NCBI GenBank assembly: GCA_030038695.1
Contig: JASHSN010000422.1
Coordinates: 1 to 5,759 of the forward strand
DNA length: 5,759 bases
Direction of reading: 5' to 3'
Source of the DNA: Nitrososphaeraceae archaeon
GTDB lineage: Archaea > Thermoproteota > Nitrososphaeria > Nitrososphaerales > Nitrososphaeraceae
Shown piece after piece: positions 1-4,684 of the stretch. The first letter of the stretch is position 1, and every line of letters begins with the position of its first letter. A model generated the notes under the pieces. That model saw nothing but the letters and a program-made list of their open reading frames with translations, ran no database searches and was not told the origin of the DNA. The translations under genes were made by a program, and so were the position numbers.

Positions 1-5
1 ATGAA

Positions 6-146
6 ATGTTTAAAACAACCGCTATTGATACACTAAAACAAGACAAAAAGTGTCAGGCATGTGGGTACATGATTTTGTCAACCATGTCTGGAAGTACAAC
101 AATTAAGCAACATCTCTACAGTCGGTTTATTGTAAGACGCCGCTAA
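6..146 (+). CDS. Small BED/C2H2-like zinc-finger ORF, probably truncated
   Basis: A 46-residue frame starts at ATG 6, with the frame open to the window edge. It contains a C-x2-C pair (Cys16, Cys19) in KKCQACG, then SGSTTIKQHL with His36. The order Cys-x2-Cys, then a Ser/Thr-rich turn, then x-x-x-HL is how BED-type and related zinc fingers read; these bind DNA. The last ligand expected a few residues after His36 is missing: the frame ends YSRFIVRRR. Those final residues are the antisense of the integrase active-site region, so the 3' end looks borrowed rather than native. It converges on and overlaps the integrase 3' end by 69 bases. It may be a truncated finger gene or a chance frame. The motif resemblance is seen by eye only. 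Confidence 0.3.
   Translation: MFKTTAIDTLKQDKKCQACGYMILSTMSGSTTIKQHLYSRFIVRRR
28..50 (-). terminator. T-rich tract after the integrase gene
   Basis: On the minus strand, 28-50 bases past the integrase stop, the sequence reads GACACTTTTTGTCTTGTTTT. It combines a small GACA/TGTC inverted pair with runs of five and four T. Archaeal termination commonly uses such oligo-T tracts. No strong hairpin is present, so this is only a plausible terminator. Confidence 0.25.
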
Positions 147-1154
147 ACCAGTATTTTGTCCCATCAACGTCATAACATCTAATGACTTCATTTTAGGTTC
201 AGCATTTGTCTGAAAGAACTTGCGGAATCCATGGTTGGTCTTGAATTCATGTCTATGTCCTACCCTCGCTATACCGCTCCTCAAGCCTTGTGCCTTTAAT
301 GCTCGTTCAATCAATGCTCTGATTGTAGCAAAGCCCATCTTGTTACTTACTCTAACATCAGACTTAGGATCCGTAGTATTCCATAAAGTCCTCATTACCC
401 AACTCTCTCCGGTAACCTCTTCACCGCATCTCTTACGATAGTCCATCCACTCCTGTACTGCCTCAAATGCTTCAGGGGTCATGAAACTATAATATTGCTC
501 ATTTTCGCCGGCATATACTATTATCTTGGCGGCTACAACTTTACCATCTCTCTCAATAGGCTCAATATGTTTCCATTTAAGATATTCCCAAGCACCTACC
601 CTGATACCTGAAGAACAGGATACAAGTACTATAGATCCGATTCTCCTATCTGGATACTCAATTATCTTTTCAACCTCTTCCTTCGTAGGTGCTCTATCAT
701 TTGCAAACCTCCTGCCTGTTGGTATGGTCATGGTTATTCTATCCCACGATAGAGTAATCTCGTGAACTTTACAGAACAATCTTACAGGTTTGTAAAAGTT
801 GCGTATACTAGCTTCTGCCAACTGTCCCGCCTCTACCATTTGTTTTTTGTCCCTAATGAAATACTTCAAGCCATTCTGCGCCCATTCCTTATCTTTTTTT
901 GTTCTGACAAGAAACTCTCTTGACTGTTTGTCCAAATCTCCTCCTAATCCTAACGAGTCAAAGAACATTTTCAGTCTAATGATATACTGCTGCCTTGTCA
1001 GAGGAGCCAATCTCCAATCTATAAAGTCAGCCATTGGACTATCTGGAGGAAATTTAATTTGTTGTCGCAGACTTTTTGGTGAAGGCTGTCTATTCTTACG
1101 TCTAATATCCTGCAGGGTATCTTTGTTCATCTCTGTTTTTGTAATCTGAGCCAA
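78..1154 (-). CDS. Tyrosine recombinase/integrase (archaeal type)
   Basis: Site-specific DNA recombinase that would integrate or excise a mobile element through a covalent 3'-phosphotyrosine intermediate. An N-terminal SAM-like core-binding region spans about residues 40-135 and the catalytic domain about 155-345. Visible catalytic motifs are Arg185 (SSGIRVGAW), the His308-x-x-Arg311 box (HGFRKFF) and nucleophile Tyr341 (SYNKPT). The usual His of the LMGHS motif is Gln333 (LMGQN). The segment around 214-256 (YAGENEQYYSF, GESWVMR) is typical of Nitrososphaerota integrases. After SYNKPT the protein ends in an unusual tail, VEMLLNCCTSRHG, instead of the longer helical tail usual in this family, suggesting 3' truncation. 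The frame opens at TTG 1154; ATG 1130 (MNKDTLQDI) is an equally good start. A TATA-like box at 1186-1192 suits either. Recognition is firm; activity is uncertain. Confidence 0.93.
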   Translation of the reverse strand: MAQITKTEMNKDTLQDIRRKNRQPSPKSLRQQIKFPPDSPMADFIDWRLAPLTRQQYIIRLKMFFDSLGLGGDLDKQSREFLVRTKKDKEWAQNGLKYFIRDKKQMVEAGQLAEASIRNFYKPVRLFCKVHEITLSWDRITMTIPTGRRFANDRAPTKEEVEKIIEYPDRRIGSIVLVSCSSGIRVGAWEYLKWKHIEPIERDGKVVAAKIIVYAGENEQYYSFMTPEAFEAVQEWMDYRKRCGEEVTGESWVMRTLWNTTDPKSDVRVSNKMGFATIRALIERALKAQGLRSGIARVGHRHEFKTNHGFRKFFQTNAEPKMKSLDVMTLMGQNTGLAASYNKPTVEMLLNCCTSRHG

Positions 1155-1185
1155 TCTCTTTACAAATTGTATTAAATCACCGACC

Positions 1186-1192
1186 TATAAAG
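1186..1192 (-). promoter_or_regulatory. TATA-like box for the integrase
   Basis: The minus strand reads CTTTATA about 32 bases above TTG 1154. An archaeal TATA box typically lies about 25 bases above the start point, which would put the transcript start near 1160 with a very short leader. The same bases read TATAAAG on the plus strand and could also serve the divergent zinc-finger gene. Confidence 0.4.
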
Positions 1193-1233
1193 TATGTGGA
1201 TTTGATACTTTATCACTCCTAAACTATGGGGAT

Positions 1234-1452
1234 TTGATAGCACATGTACGGCATGTACACCACCATCCCATTGTGAAATGTCATGAGTGTGGCAAGGAAT
1301 TTATTCATGAAAAAGACAGACTACATCATATGAGGGAGGAACACGAGAAAAAAATCGATAGGCGAAACCATAAATGGGAACATAGTCAAAAAACAACTAA
1401 TCCACAGGCAGACCTTGATGAGCATATGCGAAATTTTGGAGACAATTTTTGA
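1234..1452 (+). CDS. Small C2H2 zinc-finger protein
   Basis: A 72-residue basic, His-rich protein with one canonical finger: Cys16-x2-Cys19-x12-His32-x4-His37 (KCHECGKEF ... HHMREEH). Such fingers bind zinc and usually DNA, and short proteins of this kind are frequent in Nitrososphaeria. A charged linker follows, then a second finger-like stretch (ADLDEHMRNF) that lacks its Cys pair. The start used here is TTG 1234. The same frame is open back to 1150 and encodes VCGFDT, then LNYGDLIAHVRHVH, which reads as an upstream finger with one Cys missing and no start codon. The gene may therefore have lost its 5' end or a first finger. It is divergent from the integrase and could regulate it or the element; that is inference. 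Confidence 0.7.
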   Translation: MIAHVRHVHHHPIVKCHECGKEFIHEKDRLHHMREEHEKKIDRRNHKWEHSQKTTNPQADLDEHMRNFGDNF

Positions 1453-1457
1453 AAAAT
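1445..1457. terminator. Palindromic T5/A5 terminator-like site
   Basis: The sequence ATTTTTGAAAAAT is a near-perfect palindrome overlapping the zinc-finger stop codon. It presents a T5 run on both strands, so it could end transcription of the plus-strand zinc-finger gene and of minus-strand transcripts arriving from 1499-2135. A second T5 run on the plus strand sits at 1493-1497. Confidence 0.3.
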
Positions 1458-1498
1458 CGAATGGCGGGTAGAGGTTAGTTCAGTTTCCCTGATTTTTC

Positions 1499-1663
1499 TC
1501 AACTTTCTAAAGCTCGTTCGCAACCGTCCAGGAGCTTTTTACTTCTTAGTACAGCCAAGAACCTTCTGCTTTTCTTGTTCGAACCTTGGGCGAATCGCGA
1601 CAATAGCAAAATAAACACATAGGATGCACAATGGCCGATAGTACACAAGAAGACAATTCTCAT
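1499..1663 (-). CDS. Possible small membrane-anchored peptide
   Basis: A 54-residue frame starts with ATG at 1663, 29 bases past the stop of the upstream minus-strand gene, so the two could share a transcript. Residues 3-24 are hydrophobic (IVFLCTIGHCASYVFILLL) and could be one membrane helix or a signal anchor. The remainder is basic and polar (NKKSRRFLAVLRSKKLL), ending ERALES. I recognise no family. A frame of this length can occur by chance in A+T-rich DNA, so the support is its ATG start, its placement and the helix-then-basic-tail layout. Nothing else in 1453-1691 looks coding. Confidence 0.28.
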   Translation of the reverse strand: MRIVFLCTIGHCASYVFILLLSRFAQGSNKKSRRFLAVLRSKKLLDGCERALES

Positions 1664-1691
1664 TTTTATGATTTATGACTAACAACATAGC

Positions 1692-2135
1692 TTATAGTAA
1701 GTGGACATTGCGGAGCGAATCAATTGCTAAGCCATCTCCACTAAATGCAAAGTTGGCCATGTTATTTCCTAAATCTACCAATACCATTCCATAGTTAGTT
1801 CTACCATCTGGACTCATCTTCTGTCCCTTGTCATCTTCAGGACTTGGTCCATGAAATACGACCACGTGTAAATCTTTTGATGCACTATAATGCAATATTC
1901 CAGAATAAAGAATTTCTGCAGGCGGTACAATCATAGCAACCTGCCCAGTAGTGTTCATCAAGTAAACGAGATGGACGGCCTCTACACTGTTATCTTTAGA
2001 TAATTTAAATTTTCTATACACCACGGTATAATTTACGGCAAAAGGGATTTGTGAACAATTAAGACGCTTCCAGCAAATTGCCATGTCGCTGTTGTCTGAT
2101 CTGCCGGGATCGCAGGTACCGTATAGAATTTGCAA
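1692..2135 (-). CDS. Hypothetical protein of unknown function
   Basis: A 147-codon frame with no family I recognise. It shows no obvious signal peptide or long hydrophobic stretch and is rich in beta-type hydrophobic runs (VNYTVVYRKF, HLVYLMNTTGQVAMIV, KDLHVVVFHG). A polar Gly/Asp loop region (PSPEDDKGQKMSPDGR) follows, then a conserved-looking close (LVDLGNNMANFAFSGDGLAI), so a small soluble beta-rich domain is likely. The start is TTG 2135: an A+T-rich TATA-like box at 2161-2170 places the transcript start within a few bases of it. ATG 2084 (MAICWKRL) would give a 130-residue form. The frame is open upstream to about 2189 without an ATG, so a lost 5' part is possible. It stands out from the broken genes around it by being intact. 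Confidence 0.6.
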   Translation of the reverse strand: MQILYGTCDPGRSDNSDMAICWKRLNCSQIPFAVNYTVVYRKFKLSKDNSVEAVHLVYLMNTTGQVAMIVPPAEILYSGILHYSASKDLHVVVFHGPSPEDDKGQKMSPDGRTNYGMVLVDLGNNMANFAFSGDGLAIDSLRNVHLL

Positions 2136-2160
2136 TTCGTAGCGGAAAGCTGCTAAATGA

Positions 2161-2170
2161 TTTTTTATAT
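2161..2170 (-). promoter_or_regulatory. TATA-like box for the 1692-2135 gene
   Basis: The minus strand reads ATATAAAAAA, centred about 30 bases above TTG 2135. This is the spacing expected for a leaderless or nearly leaderless archaeal transcript, and it favours the TTG over the internal ATG at 2084. Confidence 0.4.
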
Positions 2171-2239
2171 GAAGAATAGCGTAAAACGGCTAAGGAAAGA
2201 GGCGTTGGAGCAGGTTAGCCTTACTCCATTGCCATTGTT

Positions 2240-2296
2240 CTACTTCTTTTTCGCTGCCTTTACTGGCTTCTTTGCTTTTGTTGTTTTCTTAACCAT
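2240..2296 (-). CDS. Tiny lysine-rich peptide
   Basis: An 18-residue frame from ATG 2296, MVKKTTKAKKPVKAAKKK, then TAG. Almost every other residue is Lys, with Ala, Thr and Pro, resembling the basic tails of archaeal and bacterial chromatin-like or ribosome-associated proteins that bind nucleic acid. The palindromic TTTATAAA box at 2324-2331 lies about 31 bases above the ATG, right for a leaderless start. It could be a genuine micro-protein, or the surviving tail of a larger basic protein whose front is gone: the frame is open only back to 2335. The low-complexity basic composition is seen directly; any function is inference. Confidence 0.35.
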   Translation of the reverse strand: MVKKTTKAKKPVKAAKKK

Positions 2297-2323
2297 TCCC
2301 AATATTGAAAGATACTTTATTGC

Positions 2324-2331
2324 TTTATAAA
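2324..2331 (-). promoter_or_regulatory. TATA box above the lysine-rich micro-ORF
   Basis: TTTATAAA is a perfect palindrome matching an archaeal TATA element, with A+T-rich flanks. Its centre is about 31 bases above ATG 2296. It overlaps the stop codon of the broken gene at 2325-2591, so it may in part reflect that gene's end. Confidence 0.35.
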
Positions 2332-2591
2332 TTTATGCCAGTAGATTTATCATACTTGTCTCTTATGAAGGAGCCTTGTTCTCCTATTGCAATTTTGTTT
2401 GTGCACTCATCAGATAGAATAACAGGAGGTCTAAGATCGTTAAACGCCTCTTTTCTTCGTAATTCGATTATCTATGCATTTATTAGTTCTTCATACAATT
2501 CATGTTTAAGAGAATTGCCAGAGTTCCTTACATGAGTATGTTTGGCTATTATCAAAATACAAATCCTAGATTGCAGGTTGAAGCATAAAGT
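2325..2591 (-). pseudogene. Broken gene of unknown family, one in-frame TAG
   Basis: On the minus strand one frame runs from 2591 to a TAA at 2325-2327, interrupted only by a TAG at 2472-2474. The first part reads AKHTHVRNSGNSLKHELYE then ELINA. After the TAG it continues IIELRRKEAFNDLRPPVIL, then SDECTNKIAIGEQGSFIRDK. The charged, helix-then-strand composition runs on both sides of the stop, which argues for one decayed coding region rather than chance; the opposite strand reads as the Ser/Leu/Phe-rich mirror expected of an antisense frame. No convincing start codon is present, so the 5' end is probably missing too. I do not recognise the family. Confidence 0.4.
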
Positions 2592-2780
2592 CTATTCAAT
2601 TTCTTCGTTCGAGAGTATGAGGATAGCACGGTTATTCTCATACACCTGATACCGCCATATCGCCGTGCTCGTGTCCTACAGTCCAATCATGTCGATTGTA
2701 CGCTTTATCGTAGGACATCGTATGCTACAGAATATGAAGAATTTCTACGACGACCTGATGTCCAACATCTTGTAGTATAG
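2589..2780 (+). pseudogene. Possible AlbA_2/Schlafen-like domain remnant
   Basis: A 63-codon open stretch between TAA 2586 and TAG 2778, with no plausible start codon. It reads EDSTVILIHLIPPYRRARVL then DCTLYRRTSYATEYEEFLRR. The order hydrophobic strand, PP-x-x-RR, then an aromatic-RR pair followed by a Thr/Ser and EYEE helix resembles the C-terminal half of AlbA_2/Schlafen-type putative DNA-binding domains (compare the family pattern V-x-V-P-P-S-P-R-R-P-H ... Y-x-R-R-G). If so it is an internal fragment with both ends lost, divergent from the broken gene on its left. The resemblance is from memory and the fragment is short, so chance cannot be excluded. Confidence 0.27.
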
Positions 2781-3011
2781 GAAGTACTTTACTCCAGGAA
2801 GATGTATCAAACCCATATACCATGGACTAAAACGATGTACAGTGGAATCTCCTTTCGCTGTAGGTTTCGTTACAGTTTTGTTCTCTGCAGACCTAACCAA
2901 TAAACACGACCAATAACAAGCCAGCGACGATCGAAACACCTAAACACATTAAAACTAAAAATTTTGATTTTTGATTATATTTCTTGTGTGGCAGATGACT
3001 TCATTGTATAA
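2781..3011. other. Stretch with no supportable gene
   Basis: Several overlapping frames of 40-64 codons are open on both strands here. The longest is a minus-strand GTG frame at 2745-2939 lying directly after a stop. None carries a recognisable motif, a good start or a consistent promoter. The segment 2941-2980 is extremely A+T-rich. It may contain further decayed sequence continuing from 2589-2780, but I cannot choose a frame. Confidence 0.4.
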
Positions 3012-3167
3012 ATAAGTTCATCAACAAAAATCATAATATTATTTGATGAAATGTATGCTGTCACATCCGGTGTTTTTTGTCGAGACACAGCTTACCTGTT
3101 GGCTAATCATGTCAGAAACCATGTAAAACCATTGATTTATGCCGTGCAAAACACTATTCTCGTATAA
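3012..3167 (+). pseudogene. Possible DUF5615 (PIN-like toxin) remnant
   Basis: A short frame reads KIIILFDEMYAV at its start and YAVQNTILV at its end, with ATG 3051 inside it (38 residues from that ATG). DUF5615 PIN-like proteins, proposed toxin nucleases, begin with a strand carrying an acidic motif such as LLDEMY and later have a YA-x-x-N-x-x-LLVT strand before a second acidic residue. The spacing here is compatible, but the frame stops exactly where the second acidic motif (T-x-D) should follow, and no continuation is clear. If the identification is right the gene is inactive. No partner antitoxin is recognisable next to it. Tentative. Confidence 0.27.
3017..3050. repeat. 8-bp perfect inverted repeat
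   Basis: TTCATCAA at 3017-3024 is matched by its exact complement TTGATGAA at 3043-3050 across an 18-base A+T-rich loop. It could form a weak hairpin or be an operator-like dyad. It lies inside the possible DUF5615 remnant, so it may simply be coincidental. Confidence 0.3.
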
Positions 3168-3291
3168 ATATAGGTTGTTCAGGCTTAATGAAAGCTCACA
3201 GACCTATTTTGTACCAAATCAGACAGAGCTCAGCAGATTGGCAAAGGTTTAAAGTGAATGCAAGTATCCGATTACACGATACAAAGATAAA

Positions 3292-3537
3292 TTATTGTAA
3301 ATGTGGGAAAACCTTTGTGATTTGTTTTTTAACCTCCCTTGGAATATTCGGGTCTTCAATTATCTTGTGAAGATCTTTTCTATCAATTCACAATCCTAGC
3401 TCGCTAATTTTATAAAACCATTGGATATCAATCGGACTTATTACAATAGTTGATTTATTGCAGCCTTTCATCGCGCAGGTAATCAAATCATCTTCGTTGC
3501 TAAAGCATATATGACCTTGTTGACATCCATAAATCAT
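3292..3537 (-). pseudogene. Cys-rich small protein gene with one in-frame TGA
   Basis: A minus-strand frame of 82 codons runs from ATG 3537 to TAA 3292-3294, interrupted only by TGA at 3388-3390 (codon 50). Before the stop it contains Cys5, Cys11, Cys21 and Cys26 with His9 (GHICFSNEDD, TCAMKGCNKS), a possible zinc site, then STIVISPIDIQWFYKISELG. After the stop it reads IDRKDLHKIIEDPNIPREVK then KQITKVFPHLQ, a highly charged helical tail. Composition and frame are continuous across the TGA, so this is very probably one gene with a single nonsense change. An A+T-rich TATAT element lies near 3572-3581, about 40 bases above the ATG. The family is unknown to me. Selenocysteine is unlikely, since no insertion signal is evident. 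Confidence 0.6.
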
Positions 3538-3872
3538 TAATTTTTCTCATCACCAACTACAGAACGCAATTGCTATATTATCTACTTATCAAACATGCTA
3601 ATATCGACAGGCATTGGATACAGAAGTGGTGATATTCTGTCGACTTCATTTCAATGCGAACGCGTTGATCATATTGACGTCACATATCATGGGACGAACG
3701 ACAACAATACGAACGTGTCACATTGCTGTCTACTTTCGAATATATTGTTGTGCATCATACCGCTGCAGAAAATGCTATTTGGATATTCCCGAAATATGGA
3801 CGAATGAATTCAGTGTTTTGGCTAAAACGATTAATGAACTATGACTGTTGTCTAATAATGACGTGCTATGAC
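3538..3872. other. Unresolved stretch, several competing frames
   Basis: Three plus-strand frames of 65-80 codons overlap here, none with a family motif. One reads FEYIVVHHTAAENAIWIFPK and another YRCRKCYLDIPEIW, which has a C-x2-C pair. A minus-strand frame at about 3585-3690 reads RVRIEMKSTEYHHFCIQC, also with a C-x2-C pair, before stopping. The switching of gene-like segments between frames suggests decayed coding sequence, but I cannot assign a gene, start or strand with confidence. Confidence 0.35.
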
Positions 3873-4148
3873 TCATTTCGAACTTTTCTCAATCGAAGAT
3901 GTTTGATATTTTTCATCTAATTCGCTTCCACTTAATTTAAGAGTAATTCTGTTGTCTTTGATACTTGCTATCTCTAGTCTAGGAATTTCATATTTTATCT
4001 CCATTTTTTCTTTTTCAGATTTTACAATGAAAGATTCTGCAAATGCTGCTTCTACTTTACCAATTTTTATTGCGTCGGATGAAAAAACAGTTTTGTAGTT
4101 CACTCTATCCTCACTATGAATTCTATCTTCATATGGATATTCTGACAT
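3873..4148 (-). CDS. PRC-barrel/DUF2171-like small protein
   Basis: An intact 91-residue protein with a clear ATG start at 4148. After a polar N-terminus (residues 1-18), residues 19-77 read as a small beta-barrel: KTVFSSDAIKIGKVEAAFAE, then a strand pair around SFIVKSEKEKMEIKYEIPR, then ASIKDNRITLKLSGSELDEK. The pattern V-x-S-x-D-x-x-K-I-G-K-V ... Y-x-I-P ... D-x-R-I-T-L-x-L is that of PRC-barrel/DUF2171 proteins, small domains found alone or on other proteins and associated with RNA metabolism, photosynthesis complexes or stress. The last residues are a flexible polar tail. A weak TATA-like element at 4174-4180 is about 29 bases above the ATG, so a leaderless message is likely. Its exact role cannot be read. 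It is one of the few intact genes in the middle of the window. Confidence 0.75.
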   Translation of the reverse strand: MSEYPYEDRIHSEDRVNYKTVFSSDAIKIGKVEAAFAESFIVKSEKEKMEIKYEIPRLEIASIKDNRITLKLSGSELDEKYQTSSIEKSSK

Positions 4149-4173
4149 AATGTCATTACAAGTCGGGTTGTCT

Positions 4174-4180
4174 CAAATAA
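4174..4180 (-). promoter_or_regulatory. Weak TATA-like element for the PRC-barrel-like gene
   Basis: The minus strand reads TTATTTG, centred 29 bases above ATG 4148, the spacing of a leaderless archaeal gene. The match to the TATA consensus is only partial. Confidence 0.28.
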
Positions 4181-4184
4181 GGAT

Positions 4185-4393
4185 TTATCTATCTAATTGT
4201 TCATATCTAAAGAAGCAGAATATATTCATGAATTCGACAGACGGTTTGTCTGGAAACTTCCTTTCATACACTATGGATAGTTGATACAATATAAGACGCT
4301 ATCCATATCTATAGCTAGTCTTTGAAACTGTTTTTCGTTCTTCTTCTCCATTTTTTCAATAATGCTAATAAAAAGAGGAACAGGTCTGAATAG
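4185..4393 (-). pseudogene. Two-frame gene remnant after the VOC pseudogene
   Basis: Two coding-like minus-strand segments lie in different frames. The first (4393-4271) reads RPVPLFISIIEKMEKKNEKQ then FQRLAIDMDSVLYCINYP before TAG. The second (4298-4185) reads LILYQLSIVYERKFPDKPSV then EFMNIFCFFRYEQLDR before TAA. Both have ordinary protein composition, and the end of one abuts the start of the other near 4298, implying an indel there. The second segment is back in the same frame as the end of the upstream VOC pseudogene. This could therefore be the decayed C-terminal part of that gene or the remains of a separate gene. Family not recognised. Confidence 0.45.
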
Positions 4394-4655
4394 CTAAATT
4401 CTCATCATGTAGTATTGGAATACCGGGCCGCCGCTCAATGTCATAAAATCCTTCAAGCTCAAAAGTCACAATCATCACCGTTTCTTTCGGTATTCCTGGG
4501 CTTTCTGCCGCTGACGGTATGTCGTGAGTCATCAGAATAGGAAGTATCTAGGATTTCTCAGTTCTTGAAAAAAGTGGTGTAAAAGTTAGCTGCTTCATTC
4601 GGTTTATTGTCGAACCAGAGATGCGGAACAGTTTTTGCGTGATGGTTTTCTTCAT
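4365..4655 (-). pseudogene. PhnB-like VOC (glyoxalase-fold) protein, pseudogene
   Basis: Read across frames from ATG 4655, the segments match the PhnB/3-demethylubiquinone methyltransferase-like branch of the VOC superfamily: MKKTITQK, then TVPHLWFDNKPNEAANFYTT and FFKN, then EILDTSY, then SPGIPKETVMIVTFELEG. The family pattern is ITPxLWFDxxAEEAxxFYxSxFKNSxI ... GxPxGxVMTVxFELxG. Three lesions are visible: a frame change near 4632, a TGA at 4558-4560 exactly where the family has Ser after FKN (one base from TCA), and a second frame change near 4515-4533. After FELEG the expected Gln-x-Phe-x-Ala-Leu-Asn-Gly-Gly-Pro segment is replaced by FYDIERRPGIPILHDEN and a stop at 4365-4367. The 4365-4532 piece alone forms a clean 55-residue ATG frame and could be mistaken for a small gene. 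Non-functional as a VOC protein. Confidence 0.78.
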
Positions 4656-4667
4656 AAGTTCAGTGTA

Positions 4668-4675
4668 ATATAAAA
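4668..4675. promoter_or_regulatory. TATA-like box in the divergent intergenic region
   Basis: ATATAAAA on the plus strand (TTTTATAT on the minus) is a good TATA-like element. On the minus strand it sits only about 16 bases above ATG 4655, too close for a standard start. On the plus strand it would start transcription inside the G+C-rich repeats, leaving a leader of about 100 bases before 4801. It may be a relic or serve the pyruvate kinase-like gene. Confidence 0.25.
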
Positions 4676-4684
4676 GACATTGCC

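Noticed and set aside
220..1149. Plus-strand open frames opposite the integrase (220-441, 526-765, 799-1149)
   Set aside because: They are antisense to a clearly recognised integrase and have the Ser/Leu-rich composition of mirror frames.
1575..1595. T-loop-like TTCGAAC at 1578-1584, suggesting a tRNA or attachment site
   Set aside because: The flanking bases do not pair into a T stem on either strand and no anticodon or acceptor arms are present, so no tRNA or tRNA fragment is supported.
1631..1678. A 15-codon plus-strand ORF (MADSTQEDNSHFYDL)
   Set aside because: Too short, without promoter or context, and antisense to the 1499-1663 candidate.
2305..2535. A 76-codon plus-strand frame with possible ATG 2335
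   Set aside because: Ser/Leu/Phe-rich composition typical of an antisense frame; the minus strand reads as charged, protein-like sequence with one TAG.
2745..2939. A 64-codon minus-strand GTG frame
   Set aside because: The GTG directly follows a stop, and there is no motif, promoter or recognisable composition; competing plus-strand frames are equally open.
3188..3370. A plus-strand frame with CKCGKTF, resembling a zinc finger
   Set aside because: Only one proper Cys pair half is present, no His ligands follow, and the region is antisense to the well-supported Cys-rich pseudogene at 3292-3537.
3388..3390. TGA as a selenocysteine codon
   Set aside because: No insertion-element hairpin is apparent, selenocysteine use is not expected in this phylum, and other nearby genes show ordinary stop and frameshift decay.
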